DNA of 64,000 nt from Aquila chrysaetos chrysaetos (taxonomy: Eukaryota > Chordata > Aves > Accipitriformes > Accipitridae): assembly GCF_900496995.4 (NCBI RefSeq), contig NC_044004.1, positions 50,436,224-50,500,223 of the forward strand, given 5' to 3'. Shown here piece by piece: positions 47,161 to 60,100 of this stretch; position 1 is the first letter of the stretch, and each line of letters opens with the position of its first letter. The translations under genes and the position numbers were made by a program. The notes beneath the pieces are model-generated. The model made no database searches. It saw only the letters and a list, made by a program, of their open reading frames with translations, and had not been told where the DNA came from.

Positions 47161-50100
47161 TAAGAGCCTCAAACTTTGGAATGGCCCAGAAAAGGCAATT
47201 AAAGCTGGAGTGCGGCGCAATGTGTTTGGCATATCACGACCACACTGTCCGATCATAACGCGATAACACACCCATAAGGGAGAGTGGGCTGCAAAACAAA
47301 GGAAATCCACTCAATAAATAGGATGCATGCTCACACAGATAAGAAATGCTGGAGGCCAGCAGTGCCATGATATGTGGCGGTCAGGCCCGTGACAGACTGT
47401 CCACGCAGTGTCCGTACCAGATGGGGATGTTGCCTGCTTTTGCAATCTTGGTGTCAAATGTCCTCCCTGCCCCAAGGAGAGATTTATTTTAAATATATTC
47501 TTTAACTTTAGAAATCTCTATGGTCTTCTTTGCACTTAAGTCTTAATTTGCAATTTATGCTTTATATTTTCTGTTACAAATCGTATATTGTAGTTATGTA
47601 CAAGCATATTTATTGCCATATAATAGATAAATATGTATTTTCATATTTACGGGTGTCTGATGAAACATATGCCCTCTCCCCGCCACCCCATTACCCAGCC
47701 TACAGGACAGCAATGAGCCAGGAGTACTGATGAACTTGGCCCTCAGCTTATGTGAGAGATGAGGCCGAGAGCAGCCAACCACTGACACGTGGACCCAGCT
47801 CCATGATCAAAGCCCCTGGGTCAACCAGGGGCCACTGATTGCTATTTATAGCTGCCTGAGCTCATGTTTAAGCGGAGGCTTTAAAAAGCTCGGAGGCAGT
47901 TTGGATGCCAGGGTGGCTCTGTCCTGCACGTGCAGCACATGGTTCTTTGCACAAGAATGGTGCAAAGCCCAAATTGTGTCATTGTACAGGCGGATCAGGC
48001 CGTGGCTGTCAGGGAGGCCACAAACAGCTTGGGCTAAGCTCTTAATCAAATAGTACTTGATTATTTTATTTGATTGAGCTAAGATCTAGCTCTGCCTGCC
48101 TTTTGGAGGACCCAAGCAAATCCCTTACCTGAGCAAACCCCACCACAACCACAGCTCTAGTGACTGTGGGATCAAGGGCTACAAAGGTTGTCCCAAAACT
48201 GTCGAACAGCTCAAACCCAGCTCATGGCAGCAATGACCTGAGCTGCATTAGGCTTTGTAAGGGCTCCCATGGAGGATCCAACCAGCAATGACCTTGAGGG
48301 AAGGCAAGTCAGAAGACTGGACTTGAAGTCATTTCAAGACCATGCAATCAAAGAGAGTTGAGAATGTTGGCAGCATTTGAGGTGGGTCAGCTCTCCATAG
48401 GGCAGCCAGCCTAGATATACAGCCCTTCTCCAAGACATGAAGCACCTTACTGTCTCTGGGACGTGCTGATGATGAGATCCAAAGCACTCTCTGAGTCTCA
48501 GATGATAAGGTTAGAGCAACCAGCTTCAGAAAACACAGTGTTTTGTCTTTTCCAGGCTGTCACCACACTAGGAGCCTGAAGGGCACAGGAAACGTTGTGT
48601 TCTGAAGCGACCCTTACACGAATGGAAATAATTAGTGCAGACAGTTCGGTATTGCCTGCAATTTTTCAGCATTGCACTATTAGTTTTGATGGGGCGGTAC
48701 TGCACAAAATTGGACTAATGCAGTGGGGGTTAAAGTATTTTTGAAAGAGTAGGAAAGATGGCCTATCAATAGAGACTGAGTGGCAGTTGGCTTTTGGAAA
48801 AAAACCCTGAGTTATCATTGTAGTTCTGGAGGTGAAAAAAGATCAACACCTAAGACAGCTCAAAATCTGTGGCACCAGGTTTCTTTTTTCTCTGCAACTG
48901 GAAAGCTCAACAGTAGATGATGTTCTGCTCTTTGAGCTTGTTTGACTATAGGGCATAACACTGAACTCTTACACTTTTCCATACAGACAGATTCTTAACA
49001 CTAGCATACACATCTTTGTGCAGGATTGTGCACATGTATATGTGAGAGTCGCACTGATGCCCATGTTGCTGTCCTCTTGCACAAGACATGAAAAAGCAAT
49101 ATTGCATTCACTTCCTTTCTCAGAAACCAGTCATCTAAAATACAGCAGTCACCAGGGGATGTTCGGTTGCTATACACTATTGCACCTCTTCTAGATTTGT
49201 CTCTCCTTTATCGGGAGCAGATAAGTCAGCAAATCCAATTCCCAGCCTACTTGCGATGACTTTCAGAACCATTATATTTATTTCAACTTACTGATTTCCC
49301 TACAGCCCCTGGCTATCGCTGCTTTTTTCCAGCTTTGCTGGTGCCACCTGGTTCAGATCACTATAGGCTGGTCTCCCATCTCACAAAGCCAAGGACCTTC
49401 TCCTTCACCACCTGCTGTGTCTGCACCACCTTGATCTGCCTTGCAGCACTTTAACTTCTGCTCAGGAGCAGTGGCACCCAGGGAAACCTGATGGACACCA
49501 AGCAGTTTGTTTTGTTTTACTTTTGGGAGAGGGGTGTGTTTTCTTTATGTTAGTTTTCAGTCACTGCTGGATCCCAGCGACTGCTGCTCAAGGCTGGCAG
49601 CACCCTCCTCGTCCGCGTGCCATCCCATGCACATGGAAGCCAGGCAGATCAGTAATAGGAGATGAGCAAAGACTAGAGGAGGAGGAGGAGGGATGAAGGA
49701 GACAGCCAAAAATGCTCACAGGCTCCATGGGCTTGGGACATGCGGTATTCCCAGCTGTCAGCACTGGAACGCTGCTTAACGTACTGTTTGATGGCCTGAC
49801 TTCCTTCTCCCTGACCAGAGCCAGTGTCAGGCTTCCTATGAATAACCAGCCTGCTTTCCAGGTCCCATCAGAGTTATTCCTGACCTGGGTGTGTGTCTGG
49901 TTTGCAGGCACATTTCCTAAAGTCTGCCTCATCCAATCCAAGTTTAGAAGTCCTTGCTCTGGTACAAAAATGCTGTGCATAACTGATACCTGCTAGGTGC
50001 AGATGAGATGAGCTAGATCTTGCTAGATCCTGCTGTCTCTGCAGGATCCTAAGCACTCAGGAGAGGAGGCAATGCCAAGCTACCTGCAGACAGCAGAGGT

Positions 50101-51325
50101 ATTTGTATGCACCAAACCTGGAATCTCAAGTGATCAACTCAGCTGCATTTAACATGCAACTTCAGAAGTACAAGAACCACAGAGAGGGGTAATTTCAGCT
50201 AGCAGTCAGCTTCTGCAAGAAGAAAACCTCAAGCTTCTGGATAATTGTGTAAATCCTTGAATATCACCAGGGTTTTTTTCCTGGGATTAAATTAAAAATT
50301 CCAAATAAAAAGGCCAGGTTACACTTGAAAAATGCTTTCAAAGAATGCAAAGGCTGATGATGGGAGTAGCTCCAGGTGACCTCCTAAACCCAGCACTCTC
50401 TGCTTAGCTCTTGCCTTTACTGTTGACTTTTAAATGGTATCTCAAGCAAGTACCAAAGACAAAGTCAGGCATCCTGTTCCTGCTAACTTTCAGATTCCCT
50501 CTATAGTGAATGCACAGAGATAGGCAAGTCAGGAAAGCAATGGATCCCATCTTTCATTGACGCTAATCTTAGGATGAGAAAAAATTCTTCATGGAGGGAC
50601 TGACCATTCTCTGCTGCAGAAGAGAGAGCTTGGATACTGACAGAGGCTCCGCTGAAGGGCATGAACCCCTGAAAGGAGCTTAGGATCTTATCTGTCATCA
50701 AGAACTACATGCATTCCTCAGTCTGGCCTTTTGTCTCTCAGCCTTCATCAGCATACAAGTGACTTTCAGGCAAAGCACAGTCTCTCATGCAAAGGTAAGC
50801 CCTCCAAGTCCCCAGGCCCGGATACATGCAAGTTCCCAAGACATCTGCCCCACCAAATAAGGTTTGCAGTCTTTGTAGGGCACCAAAGTTAAAATATACA
50901 TTGCTTTGCTATGACTTGTGCATCTAGGGCAGATGCAAGTCCAGCCAGTCGGTCACTTGTATGGTGTAAACAAGGCAAGCTGTCAATGCAGCTGGACTGA
51001 TTCAACCTGCCTGAGAGGAGCTGAGCATCCCTCTGCCTCTGCAATCACATCAGTGTATCAATGGAAATAACCCCGATTCCTTTTTATACCCCCATCACTC
51101 CAGCCCAGCCCTTGCTGTCACTCTCCTGCAAGAGCACACATGGAGTTTGGAGGATTTGAGGTTCTAGTCCAGGCTGTGTCTTTATGCTCCTTTTTCCCTT
51201 CATGTAGGAGGGCATGTACCACTTACAGACAATTTTTAAAAAATTTTTTTTTTTCTATACATCATATCTGCACAACCAGGTACTCCTGGGTTCAAGCAAA
51301 CAGCAGAAGGGATGGACAGCCACTG
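47161..51325. other. Non-coding interval with an AT-rich block at 47.47-47.66 kb
   Basis: No gene recognised. Positions about 47470-47660 are strongly AT-rich and resemble a 3' UTR in texture, but no coding exon adjoins them. Confidence 0.4.
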
Positions 51326-51329
51326 TGTT

Positions 51330-51592
51330 TCCCTGCATCAACTAAAGCATAACAAAGAAAAGTTTCTGAGAGGTCAAGCCAGACATTTAGACTGGATATT
51401 AGGAAAAATTTCTTTACTGAAAGGGTTGTCAGGTATTGGAACAGGCTTCCCAGGGAAGTGATTGAGTCACCATCCTTGGAGGTATTCAAAAAGCATGTAG
51501 ACAAGGCACTTCAGGACATGGTTTAGTGGGCATGGTTGATGGTTGGACTTGATGATCTTAAAGGTCTTTTCCAACCTAAATGATTCTATGAC
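51330..51592 (+). mobile_element. CR1 LINE, 3' end fragment
   Basis: Typical CR1 3' end on the + strand: tagactggatattaggaaaaa, then caggcttcccagggaagtg, ccttggaggtattcaaaaa and ggacttgatgatct. It ends in the terminal text tccaacctaaatgattctatgac. It is less diverged than the other short fragments. Confidence 0.9.
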
Positions 51593-51599
51593 ATCTCCA

Positions 51600-53535
51600 C
51601 AGTGCATGTTCACTAGGGGAAGGGATGCTCTCAAGAAAAAAAAAGTAAGGATGGGTACACAGTTGTTGCACTGCTTTGTGCAATCTTGGGGCAGACAACC
51701 AACCTCCTTTCTTTTGCTATGATTTTTCCAGGACTTCACTGATGGGAATGAAATCTGTAGGCTGCACGAAGGCAAGGTCTTGGAGCAGCTCTCTGAAGAG
51801 AACATCATAGATGCTGAGAAAGCAGAAGGTACCCTTCTCTTTGGAGGGGCTTGCTCACTCTTGGGTCCCAATCTCTGCGAAGAGGTTGCTTTAAACTGGT
51901 ACCCTGCATATACTGTCTCACCTTAGCACTGCTATAACATTTTTGAAAAGCACGTTGTATGCCTGGCCAAGGACTTCACCTCTTTGTTGCTCCTGCCTGC
52001 CAGTCATTTGGTTGCTCTACTGTCATTTTGTCTCCTTGTGCTGCCCTTAGGGCTCTTCCTTCACTGGAAGCCCATTCCCTTTTTCTCTGTGGGTAGCAGC
52101 TTTCCTTAGGGCATTTGTAGTAACTTACTTGCATTCATTCCCTCCCCTATAACCTCCCTTTTTTTGCCAGGATTTTCATGGTCTCTCTTGCTGGGCATTT
52201 TTATTATTAAGAACCAATAGTTTTATACTATCCAGTCTTTTTCTACAACACACAGTACCAGGCCAGGCTTTGCATCTGGCCCCACACTATCTCCTCAGTG
52301 TCCACTGGGCTGGAAAGGAAGGTGCCGTGGTCTTCAGCAGGGAGAGTACATGTTCCTCGGGGTGCTTGGCCACAAGCATATATGAGATCCAAAGGGAGCT
52401 GTGCCAAAGTAAATATCCTACCTTGGGCCTGCAGCCAATGTACTGAAGTAACCCCTCATTTCTTGACAGAGCCAGGAGAAGCAGTGGGGCCTTTGCCTTG
52501 GAGCACATCTCCCCAAAGCACAGTCAAGAGCCTTAACCGAGAGCAGGATTTCCTTTGATACTGGGGCACATTGAATGCTTTTTGCTTAATTTCCTGGGAT
52601 GGCCACAGAAGTTTGAGTCCTATGGAAATAAAAGGAGGGAATCCCATCACCCAACAGGACTTCTCAAGTCTCTTCTTTGGTGGAGCTGTGTTTGCTGTGA
52701 CTCTACAGAAGCTGGACGGGGGCCTGGGACCACAAGGAGCTCCCAAGCAACACACTTCAGACGTCAGTACGCAGTTGCAGCTAAGACAAAGTTGATGGTG
52801 AACCACAGAGTGAGAGAAGCCATGTTTCCTACAGATTTCTGTCACGTTGTCTCTCTCTCACGCTTTCGTTATCCCAGCTTTTTCCACTGCTCCAAGACCA
52901 GTTCCATGACATGTACTATAGCTGGCCAAGGGGCTGTCAGTGCTGGCTGGCCAGCTGGTGCAGACACTGACTGGCCAGCGGGCTACCGTGGCCAAGCCCC
53001 GCTCTGCTTTTGCTCAGCGAGGATGCTTACTGGGTCTCTCCCCACCAGCTGTCGATTCTCACAAAACTTAAAAGGGGTCTGTAAGCTTCCCACTTACCCA
53101 TCTAGCGTGGCTGAAACCCACCAGTACATTTAGAAGGGATGAGGGAGGACTGACAGCCAGCCAGACATCCAGCTCAGTCATGGATACATCCTTTCTGGAG
53201 GATTGCACGTCATGCTGCTGACTGCAGCCACTCCTGGGGCTGTGCATTGGCCTGGCTGACTCTCCTGCAGTGCCCCAGTGCTGCCCAAAATAGCCTCTCT
53301 GTTTCAGTCAGGCTTTCCTCCCTGACCACGTACCCTCAATGACAAAAATTACTCCCAAATTAGTTTCTCCTTTAGTGTTGTGATATGAGGCAACATCTGA
53401 TTAAAATTACTTCAGAGTTACCCTCAGAGCGCTGTCACAGGCAGGTGGACTTTTAACAAAAACCTTCCTCTGCTTGGTGCAAGCATTGTGGCCTGGCTCA
53501 AAGGCATCAGCAGCAGTTTCTCAGCGCTGCCGATT
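51600..53535. other. Non-coding interval
   Basis: No gene recognised. Around 52920-52990 a short ctggcc-rich segment repeats (gctggctggccagctgg, gactggccagcggg). Confidence 0.45.
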
Positions 53536-53539
53536 TGGA

Positions 53540-53770
53540 AATTGCTGGCAAGTGCCAACATTGCAACAGCATCAGCCGCACCACCGCGGCAGGCACCATC
53601 CGCTTCCGCAGACTGCTGCGGTGAGCACAAGGAGCGTGGCACCTTTGCCGCCGCCCCGAGGACTTCCAGCAGCCTGGGATGGAGACATCCCCGAAACTGC
53701 GCCGCTGGGCGCTCCCAGGTGTGGAGGTGCAGGGGGCTGGAGCCCCCGTGCCCATTGGCAGCGATGGGGG
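53540..53770. promoter_or_regulatory. Isolated CpG-rich patch
   Basis: About 230 bases with many CpG (accaccgcggcaggc, cgcttccgcag, ttgccgccgccccgagg, gaaactgcgccgctgggcg), set in a CpG-poor interval about 3 kb before the PPP1R3B island. It could mark a promoter or distal element. No exon is clear. Confidence 0.3.
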
Positions 53771-53774
53771 ATGG

Positions 53775-56455
53775 CACCGGGGTGGTAGGGAGAACAAGGT
53801 AGCAGGAGGGGGCTGCTGATTTGGGAGAGGGCACGAGGCATGGGATGGGGTGCCCCACGGCGGCAGCCCCTGCGTGGCTCCCTGGGCAGCGCTGTTACAT
53901 CAGCTGCTCCGCCAGTTTACAACACTCGCCCTTGAGCCTTGGCCCCGCAGCCTGCTGCGGTGTGGACATGTTGCACAACACCCCTGGCCCCGCTCCCTTT
54001 CCCTCGGGGGGCTGCCGGCAGCAGGCTGCAGGGAGGCCGAGCTGTCGCAGCAGCCTGCCAGTTTCCGACAGGGTGGAGAAGATGCTCCATCCACTCCTGC
54101 CTCTAGCAGCGCGCTGGAGGAGGCAGCAGGACCAGGAAGGGTCCCCAAGGACCTACTCAAGCCTGCTGGTAGAAGTGGCTCTTCAGGAACTGTGGCGGGG
54201 GAAGGAGGGCTGCCCTGCAGGAGGGATGGAGCTCTGCCTCCCCTCCCACACCAAGCTAGTGGGGCCGCACCCCAGGGGTGTGGAAGCCACCTCATCCTGT
54301 CCCGGGGGACCCTGGGGTAAATCCTCCAGCTGAACCAGGAACAAACCCCAGGTGAGACATGATGGGAGAGTGGGACCCTCCTTCCAGAGCTGTCTGTCAT
54401 GGATGGGACTGGTTCTGCAATGCTCCTCCAGGGAGAAATACCCCCGGAGCCTCTTCCCCATGCCAGGGAGCAAGCTCCTCCTCATCCCTCAGCAAGGTGG
54501 GAGAGGTGGAAAGCTGTGGGGAAATCCCAAAGACCACTGTGCAATGGCCTAGTGAAGAGCTAAATATAGCCACTATCTCAGCTCCCCAAAGATAACAGCC
54601 TGTGTCCACAGCCTGCCACAATGCCCTGCCCCAACTTCCACCTACCTTTGCTTTGAGGGCAAACACCAAGCAGCAATTGTGAAACACCCTGCCCTGCTCA
54701 TGGCAAACAGGGCTTGTATCACGGGGCAGAAACGCGCCCTAAGCCACCTCACATGCATTCCTCCCCTGGTGCTGGGGGCTGGCTGGCCAAAACCCACACA
54801 GGTCAGAGGCTAACCAACATCTCCCTCGGCACCTCTGTGGTGCTGAGCAGCCAGCAACGTGCAGGAGAAACCTGCGGCAGAGCAGAGCAACAAGTGTAAG
54901 TCAGGCTGGGGCTTCCCAGTTTTTGGGCTCGTCCCATTGAGCTCACCGCTTCCACCTGAATCTCTAGTGTCCCAAGATCAGTGGCGCTGAGCCAGGCTGC
55001 GGTGACCCTGCCTGGAGAAGGAGAGGCAGCAGTGGAGAGGGCCCATGGGCTGTGACCACCTTATCGGGTCTCTGTCTATTGCTCCCAGGCAAATCTGAAC
55101 GTGGGTCCCCTCAACCCTGCTGTAAACCCCATCACTAAGTAGCATGTGCTGAAATCCCACCATACCCTTGGCACATGAAATATTACTGTAAGTCTGCAAG
55201 ACTCCTGCAGCAGATACATCTTTCAGCTCTTGCTCCCCAACTTTAAACCTTACCACTGCCTTTATCTAAAAAGGTTTTCTAAAACAAAAAACAATGCGGC
55301 TTTTTTTCCCCCTCAACAAAACCCTTTTGCTTTGCAGAGTAATAAGTTTATGAAATGGCAGCTTCCAGCAGGAAGTCTCCGGCTTTAACCATAGCTCTAT
55401 GTGTTTCCACAAGTTAATTGAAAACAAATGTTGACACTTCAATCCTGCTTTTATGCTCTGTAAGGGAGGCGAGAGAGAGCAGCATTGCTTGCAGCTGTGC
55501 AGTTAGAGGCCAGACGTGGCACAAAAAGAGGCAAATACTTTTATGCCCACCATTACCATGGGGAAAAGGTAGATGCACCATCCCCACCTTGCAGCAGGCT
55601 TTACAGCCTCCACTGCTTGCCCCGGCAGGCAGCATTTGTCCCCAAAGCTGCTTCCCTGCCGGGGCGGCCAGCTCCGTGCACGCTTTTCGCATCGTCGAGG
55701 ATGTCAGGCTCCATGCCGAAGCGGACTCAGGGGCAGCCCTGGGGGGCAGAGGTGGGGACCAGCGGGAGGAGGGCAGCTGGGAAGACCCTGTGGCCCAGCT
55801 GGCGCCGCAAAGCGCTGGGGGTCTACGCCAGACCCTCAGCTTGCCTGGCAGATGTTTTCAGGGTGTCGGAAACACCTTCCCAGCTCCACACATGTGCCCG
55901 GACAGGGACGCCCATGGGGTGGGCCTCTGGGCCAGCTGGGCCCCGCAGGTGTTTTTTCCTACTGTAAGTCACCTCTATGAGAAAGTCATTTTTTCCACTC
56001 CACACCGTAAATATTGTCTGGAAAGAGGATTTTGGAGAATCCTCTGGAGATTTCTACCCAGCGCCAGCCCGGAGCCACGGATGCAAGACGTGGCCGCGTG
56101 AGTGACCCTCCTCCCCGCCTGTCCCTGAGCACCCAAACACCCGGGACCAGCTCAGCCGAGAAGGATCAGCTCCCCAAAAAGGCTTTTCTGCCTCAAGAAC
56201 ACGTTCCTGCAGGTTTAGCCCCCATCTGCTTATTTGCGACGTCCACGAAGCCCCACTCTGCCCTCCCGGAGAGGCAGGGACGGCACCGTGGCACGGGAGC
56301 CAGGCGTTGCCGCAGGACAGAGAGGGGCCGGGAGCATCCAAGGCCTGACACGGAGCTTCCACCGTCTGCCGAGGCAAGCCAGCCCTGCTCGGGGAAAGGC
56401 GGAGGGGGCTGCCTTAGCAAGATCGCTCCACAAAGGAGAGGGTCCCTCAGGTTTG
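53775..56455. other. Non-coding region 5' of PPP1R3B
   Basis: G+C rises toward the PPP1R3B CpG island. Long overlapping open frames on both strands lack recognisable domains. Confidence 0.45.
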
Positions 56456-56459
56456 AAGG

Positions 56460-57130
56460 CCCCGGGAAGCGCTGCTCCTGCCCCCCCCCCCCGGCTCCTC
56501 AGGAGCCGCCGGGCGCCCCCCGCCCCCCGCCGCTGCCCCCCCCCTCCCGAGCTGCCCCGCCGCTGCCCCCGGCCCTGCGCGTGCCGGGCGCCCGGCGGCC
56601 TATTGGCCCCCCGCCGCGTTCGGAGCGCGCTCATTGGCTGCGGCGCGGGCTGGCCCGGCGGGCGGGGCGGGGCGGCGCGGGCGGTCGGTCTTAAGGCGCC
56701 GGGTCCAGCACTGCCCGAGCTGTGGCGGCGAGCCGGGGGGGGGGTGTTGGGGCCGGCCTCATGCACTGCACCAGGTATGGTCCCTGTGGGGCTCGCGTCC
56801 TCCTTCCTTCCTTCCTTCCTTCCTTCCTTCTGCTGCTGCCGTTTGGCTTCCCCGGGTGCCTGCCGTGCCCGCCGGTGAGGGGTCGCAGCCCCCTCGGGTG
56901 CGCGGGAGCGGTACCAGCGCTCCCCGACCGCCGTGCCGCTACCGGGGGGAGCGGGGACCGTCTTGGCTTGGCTCCCCGGGTGAGCCGGGAGCGGGGCGGC
57001 GGGGTGCCCCTCCGCCGGGCTCGCCGAAGGTGTCCTGGAGCCCCGGCGGGGCCGGGCGGCGGGTCTTGGCCCGGGTTTGCAGCGCTGCTTTTGCTTGCAG
57101 AGGGGACGGGCTGCAGCGGGGCTAACGTCA
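56460..57130 (+). promoter_or_regulatory. PPP1R3B: CpG island and promoter of PPP1R3B
   Basis: Extremely G+C- and CpG-rich. Two inverted CCAAT boxes (ATTGG at 56602-56606 and 56633-56637, NF-Y type) and a tandem GC box (gggcggggcggggcgg near 56660-56673, Sp1 type) are followed by a weak TTAAGG at 56691. Transcription probably starts about 20-30 bases later, near 56715, giving a short 5' UTR before the ATG at 56761. The boxes are seen directly; factor binding is inferred. Confidence 0.7.
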
Positions 57131-60100
57131 CCGGCATTTACCCGGGGTCCAGGCGATACGAGTGGGCCCTGCCCTCGGAACAGCTCGGCCTTTCCTGAAC
57201 CGGAGAGGAGAAGAGGGCAGAAAACCCGAGTGCCGCTTCTTCCAGCAGCGTGTCACGTCTAAAAACTTCTGGCTTAGCAGCTGCTGTGCGTCGAGCCCTC
57301 TGAGAGAGGGTTACCTCTTTACAGACAGCGCTAGAAGCAGAATGGAGGCAATCGAAGGGTTTTGATAAATGTAGGTGTACATAATTCCTTTGCTCTGTCT
57401 TGCTTCTCCTTCCTAGAAATGGAGGAGGGAAGAGTGAGCGGTGACATCCTCTTCTGGAGAGGGTAAAGCTGCGGGAAGATGTCCGGAGACAGAATCTAGT
57501 CTGTTTGCTCCTTGAGAGGAAGGGGAAAGGAGTCGGCCCCTGTACGTGCGTAGGGCTGCCTGCCTTGCACTGCTTGCTTCCTAGAGCTCGCTTTCCTGCA
57601 TGAGCTCTCAAAACTACTTCCCTGATCCCACCTTCAAAGCATCTGAAGTTTGAGACAGCCAATGCTAGCCCCAAAAGGGAAACCTTCCTCTGTGGGCTGT
57701 GAGTTGGGCATCAGTAAGCTCTCAAGTGCAGAAGGAGATGTCTGGGGTATCAAATGAGCTGAAAAAGACAGTTTGTAAAAGCATGGAGCTCAGCCTCATT
57801 GTGGGTCTGAAAAGCTCTTACTGTAGTTCTTAGCTTGGAAAAAAGCTCCAAGTAATGCAAATCAGGCTGGATATTTCATACCTCTTCATTCTAAAAATTG
57901 TGAAGTAACCAAAGCTTGCTAAGAAATCTGACGTCTCAGCAGTTATGGGAATTCAGCTGAATAAATTTCCCTGGGAAAAGATGCTATGTGGATGAAACTG
58001 GCCCAAGTAAGAGAGAGGCATTGAAGGCTGCCTTAATTTAAAGGAGGAAATGACCTATATAAAGTGTGTGTGAATAAAAACTTGGCAAAACCAGGTAGAG
58101 ATGAGCAGAATGATGTTAGCAGACAGGTGGATCTGCTGTCTGTCTTTGTACAGCTGCCCTTGAGCTGAAAGGAGGCTGAAGGAGGCAATACCAAAGGAGT
58201 TAGTTGGTGGGTGTGTTGGGAAGCAAACCTTGGCACATGTACTCTGAATAAACAGATGCCCTTGCTGAATGGATGCTGTGAAAGCCTGCTCAGAGCTGCT
58301 CTGTTGCTGTTGCAGGGTGGGGAGTTAAAGCACCAATTTGGAGAGCGTAGCTCTTGCTTTTTCTTGGCACGGGGGCAGCAATCAAGTACTAGAGCTGGCT
58401 GTGCGTGGCTTTGGCAGCCGGAGCTCTGCCGCATCATGTGGCCGGCGGCCGCTGCTACTGCTGCTGGCTCGTCCTGCTCTGCACAGTGGGAGCAGCTTTG
58501 GAGCCTGGCCTGCAGCCAAACAGGGGATTTTTATTAAGGGAATACTCTGTGTTTAAGGTCAGCTGCAATGCAACTGACTTAAGGGGGATGTGTGCGATAA
58601 ATCTGTCCAGCAGTTTATCCAGAGCCAGGCCAAAGAGTCTGCCAAAAGCATCCAGCCTAACCTCAGTGCAAGGCCTGGAGCGATAGGTATGATGTTTTGG
58701 GAGCTGCCTGGCTGTAGAGGCATCTCCAGGGTTACATCTGGCAGGGTGCTGGGTGGGAGCTGCCCTAGAGCGGGTGCACAGAGTCAGATGGTGCTGCATC
58801 CCTGGAGGAATGGGCTGGATGCTGGAGGAGGAGAGGCTGTGGTAGAGGGGCACATGGCCTGTGCCTTTTTGGGGACAGACTTGCTTCCAAAGGCTTGGTC
58901 GACCTTGAGTAGGTGAGTTGTGTTTGGCAGAGCCCTGTGGCTATACAGGTGTTTCTCCCAGGGGCTCAGCACAAGTGCTGTGGAGGCTTGAGGTGTGAAG
59001 TCTGCGTTGGAGGTAAAATCTGCTGGGCCATCTGAGCTGACATCTGTTTTGAAGTACAGTGGAGAGAAGAAAGAGGCTCCTCTGTAGGTGCTGAGCAATG
59101 TTGGCTAAGTCTCTACCCTGCTGCTGTATCACACTGTTGCTATCCTTACAATACCACTTGCAGATACTTTCGATGGAGCAGTTCTAGGAGACAGTGATGA
59201 GCAAAGTACGTAGCTCAACCAAATGAGTGCTTTTTAGCCTCTAAAAATACCAGACACTTGGGGTTTATGAAAGGTGAGGTCAGTTGTGTACAGCAGCTTG
59301 TGACAAGCTGAGTTCCTGCTCCTACAAAAGCATCTGATGCCATGGGGAGAGTCATCCCTGGAGGGAGGAGAGCACAGCAGGAATACTGCTTTATGTAGCA
59401 CTGGAATTTGATAATCTCTTGATTTTGTGGACATCAGCAGGACTGAGCCATGGGTTTTGCTTTGGGTCAGAAATGCTCTAGAGCCTGCTATTGCTAGCCT
59501 AGTAGGGCAGTGCCTGCGTGTCTTCGAACGGTGACTCTGTCCCTGTAGTAATTGGAAGAGATCTTGTTCAAGGGCACAACAGGCTCTGGTCCTGCCACTT
59601 CTGCTGTAGCACATTTCTCACAGTGTCTGTAAATCACACCATGCAAGCACCTGCCTTTAATTAAGCTTGATGAGGGACTTGTGGAGTTGATGGAAGCAAG
59701 TTTCTTTGGGATGGCTAGGGGGGAAGTGGTGTAGCATTTGTCTGAGAAAAGTCATATTAAAATGCTTTTCTAACATCAACTAACCCTTCTCATCTTCCAG
59801 AGTATTAGACTATTTTCCTCACAAACAAGCAATGGCTGTGGATGTAGCAATGCAGCTATACCTATGCTCCTCACCCTTGCGGAGAGAGAAGTGTGCCTGC
59901 AAAATTGCTCCAAAGTCAAGCAAGCCGTTGCGGCCGTGCATCCAGCTGAGTAGCAAAACTACACTGAATGGACCAGAAGAGGCAGCAAACTCCTTCACAC
60001 ACAACAAAGTGAAGAAGAGGGTGTCATTTGCAGATAGCAGAGGCTTTGCTTTGACGATGGTGAAGGTGTTCTCAGAGTTTGATGATCCGCTAGATATTCC

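Noticed and set aside
56014-57198. Several long open frames on both strands in the PPP1R3B CpG island
   Set aside because: They are by-products of extreme G+C. The real coding content here is the 14-base exon 1 at 56761-56774.
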